NCBI GenBank assembly: GCA_002384685.1
Contig: DGAZ01000005.1
Location: 1 to 8,625, forward strand
Reading direction: 5' to 3'
Length of the DNA stretch: 8,625 bases
Source: Methylophilales bacterium UBA4017
GTDB lineage: Bacteria > Pseudomonadota > Gammaproteobacteria > Burkholderiales > Methylophilaceae
Shown here piece by piece: positions 1 through 6,684 of this stretch. The stretch's first letter is position 1. The number at the start of each line of letters is the position of its first letter. Both the position numbers and the translations under genes were made by a program. The notes under the pieces were generated by a model. That model did no database searches, was not told the origin of the DNA, and worked only from the letters and a program-made list of their open reading frames with translations.

Positions 1-308
1 CCAAAAGGGGTATGACCTAAATCGTGAGCCAAGGCAATGGTTTCGGCTAGATCCTCATGGCACTCGAGTGCACGGGCAATGCTCCTGGCAATCTGCGACA
101 CCTCGATAGAGTGGGTTAGGCGGGTGCGGAACATATCTCCCTCGTGGTTGACAAAGACTTGTGTTTTGTACTCCAAACGCCTAAAGGCGGATGAGTGAAT
201 AATGCGGTCGCGGTCTCTTTGAAAGGCATTTCTATTCGTCGTGCCTGGCTCTATATGCAAGCGTCCTCGTGAGACTGAGGGGTCGGACGCGTAGTTTTTT
301 AGCACCAT
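1..308 (-). CDS. dgt: dGTPase-like HD-domain triphosphohydrolase, N-terminal part (cut by the window start)
   Basis: Reading from the ATG at 308 down to base 1 gives 102 codons with no stop, so the 3' part lies outside the window. The protein is expected to hydrolyse dGTP (or other dNTPs) to the deoxynucleoside and triphosphate in the cytoplasm. The fragment shows the family's conserved N-terminus: SRGRLHIEP (residues 13-21), FQRDRDRIIHSSAFRRLEYK (29-48), then RTRLTHS with metal-ligand candidate H66, and AHDLGHTPF with the HD pair H95/D96. The short N-terminus resembles the dGTPase-like proteins encoded after aroB in betaproteobacteria rather than the longer E. coli Dgt. The start lies 3 nt after the aroB stop without a clear Shine-Dalgarno, so translation probably depends on aroB. 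The family assignment is secure; which dNTP is preferred cannot be read from the fragment. Confidence 0.93.
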   Translation of the reverse strand, partial: MVLKNYASDPSVSRGRLHIEPGTTNRNAFQRDRDRIIHSSAFRRLEYKTQVFVNHEGDMFRTRLTHSIEVSQIARSIARALECHEDLAETIALAHDLGHTPF

Positions 309-311
309 GGC

Positions 312-1397
312 TTAGAACGATTTCTGTTGTAAGGTTTTGTGCAAGGCTGCTTCTGCGTAGTCACTGGTCAGTATCGCATCGCCAATAGTTTTTTGGAGTA
401 TCAGATGGATACGGCCCTGTTGTGACTTCTTATCCGACTGCATCAGACCCATAAACTGATCGACCGGTATATCTGGTGGGTTAATGGGAAGATTAGCGTC
501 AGCAATCAACTGTTTTGTTCGATCAAACTCATCGGGCTTAAGCCACCCCAGTTCCTTGGATAAAAATGCTGCCATCACCATGCCCACTGCTACCGCCTCA
601 CCGTGTAACCAGTTGCCATAGCCCATCGCATGCTCAATGGCATGGCCAAACGTGTGGCCCAGATTAAGCGTAGCTCGGATGCCTTTAGATGATTCAAATT
701 CATCCTGGGCAACGACGTCGGCCTTATTCTCGCAGGACCTTATGACCGCCTCAATCAACGCAGAGGAATCCTTGTTAATTAATGCAGGCATAGCGTTCTC
801 GAGCCATGCAAAAAATGCCGCATCCCTAATCAAGCCATACTTAATAACCTCTGCTAAACCTGCACTCAGCTCTCTTTTGGGCAGGGTTTTCAGCACATCG
901 ACGTCGGCAATCACGCATTGTGGTTGATAAAATGCCCCGATCATATTCTTTCCTAGCGCGTGGTTGATCCCGGTTTTACCCCCCACCGATGAGTCAACCT
1001 GAGATAGAAGGGTGGTAGGCATCTGAATAAATTTGACTCCCCGCATAAAACTTGCCGCCGCAAAGCCGGTGATATCGCCTATGACTCCGCCGCCAAGAGC
1101 AATGAGCATCACCTCACGATCGCATTTATTTTTTAATAGTGCCTCATAGATGGTATTGAGCGTTTCTGTGTTCTTATATTGCTCGCCATCAGGCAGAATA
1201 ATAGGCAGGATACTTTTGTCATCCCCAAGGGCTTTAGTGACCGTATCCAAATACAGGGGAGCGACTGTCGTATTGGTAACAATAACAACATGATCGGTAT
1301 GGATATGGTCGTGTAAAATAGTCGGATGACTAATTAACTGCTCGCCGACATAAATAGGGTAGCTTCTATCGCCCAGGTCAATATTAATGGTCTTCAT
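312..1397 (-). CDS. aroB: 3-dehydroquinate synthase
   Basis: AroB converts DAHP to 3-dehydroquinate, the second step of the shikimate pathway, using NAD and a divalent metal in the cytoplasm. The 361-residue product has normal family length. Visible motifs are the nucleotide-binding LPDGEQYKN (68-76) and LGGGVIGDITGFAAA (101-115), the substrate-binding PTTLLSQVDSSVGGKTG (127-143) with GKNMIGAFYQP (149-159), and the metal ligands E183 (in LAEVIKYG), H248 (in LNLGHTFGHAIEH) and H265 (in GNWLHGEA). The ATG at 1397 gives the canonical start of the family and lies inside the end of aroK (14-bp overlap), preceded by a GAGG-type ribosome site. The operon order aroK-aroB is classical, and dgt follows after 3 nt. 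GC looks higher than in the genes to the right: hand count 120 of 240 bases for 601-840. Nothing is broken or missing. Confidence 0.98.
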   Translation of the reverse strand: MKTINIDLGDRSYPIYVGEQLISHPTILHDHIHTDHVVIVTNTTVAPLYLDTVTKALGDDKSILPIILPDGEQYKNTETLNTIYEALLKNKCDREVMLIALGGGVIGDITGFAAASFMRGVKFIQMPTTLLSQVDSSVGGKTGINHALGKNMIGAFYQPQCVIADVDVLKTLPKRELSAGLAEVIKYGLIRDAAFFAWLENAMPALINKDSSALIEAVIRSCENKADVVAQDEFESSKGIRATLNLGHTFGHAIEHAMGYGNWLHGEAVAVGMVMAAFLSKELGWLKPDEFDRTKQLIADANLPINPPDIPVDQFMGLMQSDKKSQQGRIHLILQKTIGDAILTSDYAEAALHKTLQQKSF

Positions 1398-1914
1398 GGC
1401 ACCTCAAAGTCGTAATGATTTCGTCTGCAATATCTACAGCACGTTTGTTCTTGGTTTGAATTATATAGTCTGCGCATGATTCGTACAAAACCTCCCTACT
1501 CTCCAGCAGCTCTTTGAGCTTCTGTTTCACATCCACATGTTGCAATAAAGGCCGCGATTTATCGTTAGCCAATCGCCTTGCCAATTCGTCGGTATGCGCC
1601 TTGAGGTAAATGACACTTCCAGACTGCGCCAACAATTCCCTGTTGTCTCTTGATAACACCATGCCGCCGCCCGTCGCCAAAACCATATCATTTTTGGTTA
1701 CAAGCTCTATTAAACAACTGGCCTCTCGTTTACGAAACCCCTCTTCACCTTCATACTCAAATATCAGCGGCACCTTAACCCCCGTCTTTTCTTCAATCAG
1801 CACGTCACTATCCATAAAGGTGAAATGAAGTTTTTTAGCGACGATTTTTCCAATGGTAGTCTTACCCGACCCCATCAAACCAATTAAGAATATTCTGTGT
1901 GTACTTTTAGTCAT
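1384..1914 (-). CDS. aroK: Shikimate kinase
   Basis: This cytoplasmic P-loop kinase phosphorylates shikimate to shikimate 3-phosphate with ATP, the fifth step towards chorismate. The 176 residues match the usual length. Visible elements are the Walker A loop GLMGSGKTT (12-20), the shikimate-binding MDSD with D35 and D37, the GEEGFRKRE segment with R61, the Walker B-like TGGG (81-84), the lid residue R121 in SRPLL, and adenine-side R140 in ESREVLYE. The ATG at 1914 places the P-loop at the normal distance from the N-terminus; a weak GTGAAG (1927-1922, 7 nt upstream) could serve as ribosome site. It is the first gene of a minus-strand unit with aroB and dgt, and is divergent from mrcA. The symbol aroK rather than aroL is chosen because of the linkage to aroB. 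Confidence 0.97.
   Translation of the reverse strand: MTKSTHRIFLIGLMGSGKTTIGKIVAKKLHFTFMDSDVLIEEKTGVKVPLIFEYEGEEGFRKREASCLIELVTKNDMVLATGGGMVLSRDNRELLAQSGSVIYLKAHTDELARRLANDKSRPLLQHVDVKQKLKELLESREVLYESCADYIIQTKNKRAVDIADEIITTLRCHEDH
1400..1406 (-). promoter_or_regulatory. Ribosome binding site of aroB inside aroK
   Basis: The minus strand reads TGAGGTG at 1406-1400, ending 2 nt before the aroB ATG (the GAGG core is 4 nt away). It is a good anti-16S match with rather short spacing, and it lies within the last codons of aroK. It supports the ATG at 1397 as the start and suggests coupled translation of aroK and aroB. Confidence 0.6.
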
Positions 1915-1960
1915 GCCATTGCTTCACTTAAATTTTTTAGTTTTATGCAAAATAAATTTA

Positions 1961-1989
1961 CTTATACCTCTATAATAAACCTTTAAGAA
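1961..1989 (-). promoter_or_regulatory. Candidate promoter of the aroK-aroB-dgt unit
   Basis: On the minus strand a -10-like TATAAG (1966-1961, five of six consensus bases) lies 17 nt after a weak -35-like TTCTTA (1989-1984, about three of six). A start near 1953 would give a leader of about 39 nt to the aroK ATG. The -35 match is poor and the region is AT-rich, so chance matches are likely. It occupies nearly the same DNA as the proposed mrcA promoter. Confidence 0.3.
1971..1976 (+). promoter_or_regulatory. Candidate -10 element of the mrcA promoter
   Basis: A perfect sigma-70 type TATAAT stands 33 nt before the mrcA ATG, in the only intergenic gap of the window. No convincing -35 hexamer is present at 16-18 nt spacing (CAAAAT at 17 nt), and there is no TGn extension. 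Transcription would begin near 1983, leaving a leader of about 27 nt. The match is exact, but in AT-rich DNA such hexamers also arise by chance. Confidence 0.45.
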
Positions 1990-2009
1990 GAAAAATAAAT
2001 TTTCATCAC

Positions 2010-4295
2010 ATGTTTACAAAAATAAAAAATTACCTATTAATCATCATGCTGGCTGGCATGTCGTTAATGGCGCTAGTTTTTTTTATTGTTGCACTCATTT
2101 ACCCCACACTCCCTAATGTCAGTCATCTTCAACAATACCGCCCCAAAGAACCGCTGCAAATTTTTTCGCAAGAAGGTTTATTAATAGCCGAATTTGGTGA
2201 AGAGAGACGGGATCATGTGCTGATTCAAAACGTGCCCCAAAAAATGATTAATGCCATTTTGGCTATTGAGGACAGAAGGTTCTTCGAGCACCCAGGGATT
2301 GATATCATCGGCGTCCTCCGAGCTGCCTTAAAAAATATCTCCGGCCAGGGCCATGAGGGGGCAAGCACGATCACAATGCAAGTAGCACGCAATTTTTTCC
2401 TTTCATCAGAAAGAACCTTTAAAAGAAAAATTAATGAAATATTGCTCGCAATAAAAATAGAAGACTCCTTATCAAAAGAAGAGATTCTTGAGCTCTACGT
2501 TAATCAAATTTATTTAGGTCAGCGGGCCTTTGGTTTTTCCGCGGCAGCCAATGCCTATTTCAATAAAAGTCTGGACGAACTAAATCTAGCAGAATCTGCC
2601 TTGTTAGCAGGACTTCCCAAAGCGCCTAGTAGGTATAACCCGCTAATCAATCCTGAGCTAGCTATTCAAAGACAGCAGGCCGTACTAAGAAGCATGCTAA
2701 GGCATGGCTACATTGATAATCCCACCTACCAAATTGCCCTCGAAGAGCCAATTAATTTAAGAGATTCTGTCAGTAAGCGTGAGCTGAAAGCTGACTACGT
2801 GGCAGAAATGGTGCGGCAGGAACTTTATGCTGAGTTTGGCGAGGATATCTATACCAGTGGGCTAAAAGTATATACCACCATAAAAAAAAGAAACCAGATA
2901 TTCGCCAATAAGGCTGTGCAAAACAACTTTATTAATTACATGATTCGTAACGGCCTCACCCCACCAGAAAATTTTATGAGTCTAGAAGCCCGCGAGTATA
3001 AAGACACGAAGGAGCGTGACAAACACCTGCTTCAGCAGCTAAGGTTAATTCCTACCTACGGAGAATTCATGCCCGGTGTCATTCTCTCCGCTCAACCTCT
3101 CCAAATAACGGCGTTATTGAAAAATGGTCAAAAAATCAATGTGTATAAGAGAGGTTTGAAGCTGGTTCAAAAAGACTTCCTCATCGAGGAGCAGGGCGAA
3201 AAGATGATTAAGCCAGGAGTAGTAATGCGCTTTGTAAAAAACCGTGGTGTTTGGCATGTAACCCAACTCCCCGAGGTTGAGAGTTCTTTGGTGTCGATGG
3301 ACCCCCAGTCAGGAGCAATTGTAGCGTTAGTCGGGGGATTTGATTTTTACCGTAATAAGTATAACCATGTCACGCAAGCACAAAGGCAGCCTGGGTCCAT
3401 TTTTAAGCCGTTCATATACTCTGCCGCACTGGAGAAAGGCATTAATGCCGCAACCCTGGTTAATGATGGCTACCTCTATATTACTGCGAAGGAACTAAAT
3501 TCCACCGAGAACTGGGAACCGCAAAACTACAATGAAAAATTTTCCGGTCCCCTTCGATTAAGAGAGGGTTTAGCCAAATCGAAAAATTTAGTTGCTATCC
3601 GCGTATTAAAAAATATTGGGCCAGAATATGCGCAGGATTATATTTCGCGCTTTGGATTTGACCCAAAAAAACACCAACCGTACCTTTCTATGGCTTTAGG
3701 TGTTGGGGAAGTGACGGCCATGGAGATGGTCTCGGCATATAGCGTTTTTGCTAATGGGGGCTATCTAAAAAAACCGTATTTTATAGATAAAATTATTGAT
3801 TCCCAAGGGCGAAAAGTGAAACTCAGCTCTGCCTTAATGAACGCCGAGGTACCCAGAATCATTGACCCAAGAAATGCATTTATTATGACCGATATGCTAA
3901 AAGAGGTTATTAATTCAGGTACGGCCAGAAAAGCAAAAAGGTTGAAACGAAATGATATTGCTGGGAAAACTGGCACCACTAACAACCTAATTGATGCATG
4001 GTTTGCCGGCTACAATCCTGACATTGTTACCGTCACTTGGATGGGATTTCCCCAACCTAAGCCGTTAGGTGACAAAGAAACTGGCTCAAGAGCAGCGCTA
4101 CCCATTTGGATTGACTACATGGAACCTATCCTGGAGGATTACCCAATTAAAATGCTCGTCGAGCCCGAAGGCATATTGCCGCTCAAGGTAAAAGAGTCAG
4201 ATGGAACTTTAGCCGGTCCAAATGAGCCTGGTATATACGAGTATTTTTATGATGAATTCTTACCGAAAGACAACGCATACTTTATGATCAATTAA
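2010..4295 (+). CDS. mrcA: Penicillin-binding protein 1A, bifunctional peptidoglycan glycosyltransferase/transpeptidase
   Basis: This inner-membrane enzyme polymerises lipid II into glycan strands and cross-links the stem peptides in the periplasm. The 761 residues begin with a short basic cytoplasmic stretch and one signal anchor (about 8-31). The GT51 domain follows, with catalytic E87 in AIEDRRFFEHPGID, the EGASTITMQVARN segment (116-128), the second glutamate near E143 in KRKINE, and ELYVNQIYLG (161-170). A middle region (about 320-425) fits the OB-like insertion of PBP1A. The transpeptidase domain carries SIFK (nucleophile S463, K466), SKN (524-526) and KTGTT (653-657). All catalytic motifs are intact; length is slightly below many PBP1A proteins. 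The ATG at 2010 is chosen because it supplies the basic N-terminus before the membrane segment, although no good Shine-Dalgarno precedes it (AAGAAG at 1985-1990 is 19 nt away). The next gene follows after 16 nt. Confidence 0.97.
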   Translation: MFTKIKNYLLIIMLAGMSLMALVFFIVALIYPTLPNVSHLQQYRPKEPLQIFSQEGLLIAEFGEERRDHVLIQNVPQKMINAILAIEDRRFFEHPGIDIIGVLRAALKNISGQGHEGASTITMQVARNFFLSSERTFKRKINEILLAIKIEDSLSKEEILELYVNQIYLGQRAFGFSAAANAYFNKSLDELNLAESALLAGLPKAPSRYNPLINPELAIQRQQAVLRSMLRHGYIDNPTYQIALEEPINLRDSVSKRELKADYVAEMVRQELYAEFGEDIYTSGLKVYTTIKKRNQIFANKAVQNNFINYMIRNGLTPPENFMSLEAREYKDTKERDKHLLQQLRLIPTYGEFMPGVILSAQPLQITALLKNGQKINVYKRGLKLVQKDFLIEEQGEKMIKPGVVMRFVKNRGVWHVTQLPEVESSLVSMDPQSGAIVALVGGFDFYRNKYNHVTQAQRQPGSIFKPFIYSAALEKGINAATLVNDGYLYITAKELNSTENWEPQNYNEKFSGPLRLREGLAKSKNLVAIRVLKNIGPEYAQDYISRFGFDPKKHQPYLSMALGVGEVTAMEMVSAYSVFANGGYLKKPYFIDKIIDSQGRKVKLSSALMNAEVPRIIDPRNAFIMTDMLKEVINSGTARKAKRLKRNDIAGKTGTTNNLIDAWFAGYNPDIVTVTWMGFPQPKPLGDKETGSRAALPIWIDYMEPILEDYPIKMLVEPEGILPLKVKESDGTLAGPNEPGIYEYFYDEFLPKDNAYFMIN

Positions 4296-4311
4296 TCAGC
4301 AATGCATTTCC

Positions 4312-4929
4312 ATGGCAAAAGATCACACAAAAAATGTTCGTCTATCGATAGCCAGTAAGGCTGCTGAAATTATCATGGAAGAAGGGATTAATGACTATCA
4401 ATATGCAAAAAAGAAAGCGGTTCGCTACCTCGATCTAGATGCTTCAGATATCCTACCCTCTAATGATGAAATAGATAAAGCACTCATAAATTATCGACTA
4501 ATCTTTACAGCCGAAATTGATATAGATCTAGTAAAGATTCTAAAAACCGAAGCCCTTGCGATCATGGCATTTTTTGCAGACTTTAATCCTTACTTTGTCA
4601 CCCAAATTTTTGAAGGCCTACTCCCTAAATATCCGATTATTCAAATCAATCTTTTTAGCGATAACATGAAAGAAATTGAATACGTTTTATTAAATAACAA
4701 CATACCGTTTGCAACCAAAGATTTTAATATTTCGGAAAAAAGGACCAAGAAACAATCCGTAAAGAAAATACCCATCATTCTCATAGAAAGAGGCTCTATT
4801 CCCATAGAGCTTAAAATTTTTGAGGCACATGACCAGAAGATTAATAGAAAGAATTTGATGAATATGAGAGGGCTTGATTTCAAGCAGCTCAGTAACTTTG
4901 ACCCTAATTCCCTTCTTTCAGATACTTAG
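4312..4929 (+). CDS. Uncharacterised protein, resembling a proteobacterial nucleotidyltransferase-like family
   Basis: The product has 205 residues, no signal peptide and no clear membrane helix, so it is probably cytoplasmic. The N-terminus (10-45) looks like a helical segment in which an acidic EEGIND is followed by YAKKKAVRYLDL. Then come LPSNDEIDKAL (48-58), a helix ALAIMAFFADFNPYFV (81-96), and IIQINLFSDNMKEIEYVL (109-126) followed by NNNIPF. From memory, this pattern recalls a proteobacterial family sometimes labelled nucleotidyltransferase; in that fold the second segment would carry catalytic acids, but here the corresponding positions read Q111/N113, so activity is doubtful. A lysine-rich patch (143-152) precedes IPIELKIF (163-170). 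It starts 16 nt after mrcA and is probably co-transcribed; no clear ribosome site is seen. Its 3' end overlaps hemB by 26 bp. GC is low (207 of 600 bases, 4321-4920, hand count). The gene is real; its function is unknown. Confidence 0.8.
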   Translation: MAKDHTKNVRLSIASKAAEIIMEEGINDYQYAKKKAVRYLDLDASDILPSNDEIDKALINYRLIFTAEIDIDLVKILKTEALAIMAFFADFNPYFVTQIFEGLLPKYPIIQINLFSDNMKEIEYVLLNNNIPFATKDFNISEKRTKKQSVKKIPIILIERGSIPIELKIFEAHDQKINRKNLMNMRGLDFKQLSNFDPNSLLSDT

Positions 4930-5893
4930 CAACATCTAAAGCAAAATAGGTCAATATGGCATCAGCTCCTGCTCGCTTAAAGGCAATTAATGACTCCATG
5001 ACGACTTTTCTTTCATCCAACCATTGGTTCTGGCTAGCAGCCTTAATCATGGCATATTCACCGCTCACTTGATAGACAAAGGTGGGCTTCTCAAACGTAT
5101 TTTTTACTCGAAAGACAATATCAAGATAAGGCATTCCAGGTTTCACCATTACCATATCGGCCCCTTCATTTATGTCCAGTTCGACCTCATAAAGCGCTTC
5201 ATTGCTATTGGCAGGATCCATCTGATAAGTTTCTTTTGAAGACGCGCCCAAAGAAGCAGAAGACCCGACAGCCTCTCTAAATGGCCCGTAAAATGCAGAG
5301 GCGTACTTTGCGGAGTACGATAAAATCTTGGTATCAAAGAAACCCTCTTTTTCTAATGCTTGCCTTATACTCCCCACCCTTCCATCCATCATATCAGAGG
5401 GTGCAACAATGTTTGATCCCGACCTAGCATGGGCAATTGCCTGCTTCACAAGCACCTCAACTGTTTCATCATTAAGAACAGATCCTTGATCATCGATAAG
5501 TCCATCTTGGCCATGACTAGTATAAGGATCCAGTGCTATATCAGTAATGACCCCCAGTGAAGGTAAGGCTTTCTTAAGGGCTTTAATCGCTTGTGGGATA
5601 AGTCCGTCAACGTTGTAGGACTCTTTCGCGTCCAATGATTTTTTTTCATCATTAATGACAGGGAATAATGCAATAGCAGGGATACCCAAATCGTAACATT
5701 GAGTTGCGTCCAAAATAAGCTGATCAATGCTCAGCCGAAAAATACCGGGCATCGATGCTATGGTTTGGCGCATATTAAATCCTTCAATTACAAACATCGG
5801 GTAAATCAGGTCATCTACTGACAAATGATTTTCTCTTGCAAGTTTTCTTGAGAACTCATGGTTGCGTATTCTTCTAGGTCGATTAGTAATCAT
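4904..5893 (-). CDS. hemB: Delta-aminolevulinic acid dehydratase (porphobilinogen synthase)
   Basis: HemB condenses two 5-aminolevulinate molecules to porphobilinogen, the first common step of tetrapyrrole synthesis, in the cytoplasm as a homo-octamer. The 329-residue product is of normal length. The Schiff-base lysines are K196 (in SYSAKYASAFYGPFR) and K251 (in MVMVKPGMPYLD). The active-site metal region reads ALDPYTSHGQDG (120-131), with A120, D122 and D130 where zinc enzymes have cysteines, so this is the zinc-independent class. The segments IVAPSDMMDGR (162-172), TYQMDPANSNEAL (222-234) and FVYQVSGEYAM (272-282) are typical. The ATG at 5893 overlaps the trpC stop by 4 bp (ATGA), and only a weak GGA precedes it, so translation is probably coupled to trpC. 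It is the last gene of the trp cluster, and its 3' end runs 26 bp into the convergent gene. Confidence 0.98.
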   Translation of the reverse strand: MITNRPRRIRNHEFSRKLARENHLSVDDLIYPMFVIEGFNMRQTIASMPGIFRLSIDQLILDATQCYDLGIPAIALFPVINDEKKSLDAKESYNVDGLIPQAIKALKKALPSLGVITDIALDPYTSHGQDGLIDDQGSVLNDETVEVLVKQAIAHARSGSNIVAPSDMMDGRVGSIRQALEKEGFFDTKILSYSAKYASAFYGPFREAVGSSASLGASSKETYQMDPANSNEALYEVELDINEGADMVMVKPGMPYLDIVFRVKNTFEKPTFVYQVSGEYAMIKAASQNQWLDERKVVMESLIAFKRAGADAILTYFALDVAKYLKEGN

Positions 5894-6684
5894 ATATTGT
5901 CCAATAAGCGCTTGAGTGAATTACCAGGGTCATCGTCCCGCATAAATGCCTCTCCCACTAAAAAGCTATAGATACCATGCTGATTCATCAGCCTTATATC
6001 TTCAGGAGAGAAAATGCCTGACTCGGTAACCGTAATCCTATCTGGAGGTATTTCATTCAGTAAATCTAAAGTTGTCTGTAGAGTCACATCAAAAGTTTTT
6101 AAGTTCCGATTATTGATCCCTATTAATTTGGTATTCAGTTGTAGCGCTTTTTCAAGCTCATATCCGTCATGAGACTCTACCAAAACATCCATGCCTAATG
6201 CATTAGCTATGGACTCAAGCTCTTGCATCTGCGACAACTCTAACGCAGCAACAATAAGCAAAATGCAATCAGCACCCAAAGCTTTGGATTCATATATCTG
6301 ATAAGGATCGATCATAAAATCCTTGCGCAATACGGGTAAGGTGCAATGATTTTTTACCAGCTGGATGTAATCTGCATGTCCCTGAAAATAATCTTTATCC
6401 GTCAGCACGGAAAGGCAGGTAGCACCTCCTTCTTGATAGGAACTTGCGATTTCAGCTGGATCAAAATTTTCTCTGATCACTCCTTTTGAGGGGCTGGCTT
6501 TTTTTATTTCTGCAATCACGGCCGAATGATTATTTTTAACTTTGTTACTGATTGCAGTAATGAATGCTCTCTCATCCTGAATAGCATGAATTTCTTCCTC
6601 TAGATTAAGAAGGGATTTTTTTGATCTATTAGCAGCAATTTCTAATTTTTTAGTTGCCAGTATATTGTCTAGTATATTACCCAT
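5890..6684 (-). CDS. trpC: Indole-3-glycerol phosphate synthase
   Basis: TrpC closes the indole ring by converting CdRP to indole-3-glycerol phosphate with loss of CO2 and water. The 264 residues fit a monofunctional TIM-barrel enzyme, with no trpF (PRAI) fusion. Active-site motifs are visible in order: AEIKKASPSKG (58-68) with E59 and K61, LRKDF (119-123) with general acid K121, VLVESHD with E170, IGINNRNL with N191, and TESGI with E221/S222. The phosphate-binding FLVGEAFMR (241-249) closes the barrel. The ATG at 6684 lies inside the end of trpD (8-bp overlap); the ribosome site is weak, so coupling is likely. The downstream hemB overlaps by 4 bp. The sequence looks complete. Confidence 0.98.
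   Translation of the reverse strand: MGNILDNILATKKLEIAANRSKKSLLNLEEEIHAIQDERAFITAISNKVKNNHSAVIAEIKKASPSKGVIRENFDPAEIASSYQEGGATCLSVLTDKDYFQGHADYIQLVKNHCTLPVLRKDFMIDPYQIYESKALGADCILLIVAALELSQMQELESIANALGMDVLVESHDGYELEKALQLNTKLIGINNRNLKTFDVTLQTTLDLLNEIPPDRITVTESGIFSPEDIRLMNQHGIYSFLVGEAFMRDDDPGNSLKRLLDNI

Noticed and set aside
637..927. Plus-strand open frame of 96 codons
   Set aside because: It lies wholly antisense to the motif-rich part of aroB and has no recognisable protein features or ribosome site.
1610..1828. Plus-strand open frame of 72 codons
   Set aside because: It is antisense to the aroK core, which carries intact catalytic motifs; composition is that of a shadow frame.
3761..3985. 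Minus-strand open frame of 74 codons
   Set aside because: It is antisense to the transpeptidase domain of mrcA, including the KTGTT motif; no independent support.
4641..4883. Minus-strand open frame of 80 codons, downstream of hemB and antisense to the uncharacterised gene
   Set aside because: Its hydrophobic, serine-rich reading is what an antisense of an AT-rich gene gives. The plus-strand frame is longer, contiguous with mrcA and resembles a family, so it is preferred.
4872..4885. Inverted repeat GCTTGATTTCAAGC just beyond the hemB stop, considered as a terminator
   Set aside because: The stem is only 5-6 bp, not GC-rich, and is not followed by a T run on either strand; it lies in coding sequence and is probably chance.
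5024..5239. Plus-strand open frame of 71 codons
   Set aside because: It is antisense to the hemB active-site region and has no features of its own.
5536..5727. Minus-strand open frame of 63 codons in another frame of hemB
   Set aside because: It overlaps the conserved hemB coding frame on the same strand and shows no family pattern.
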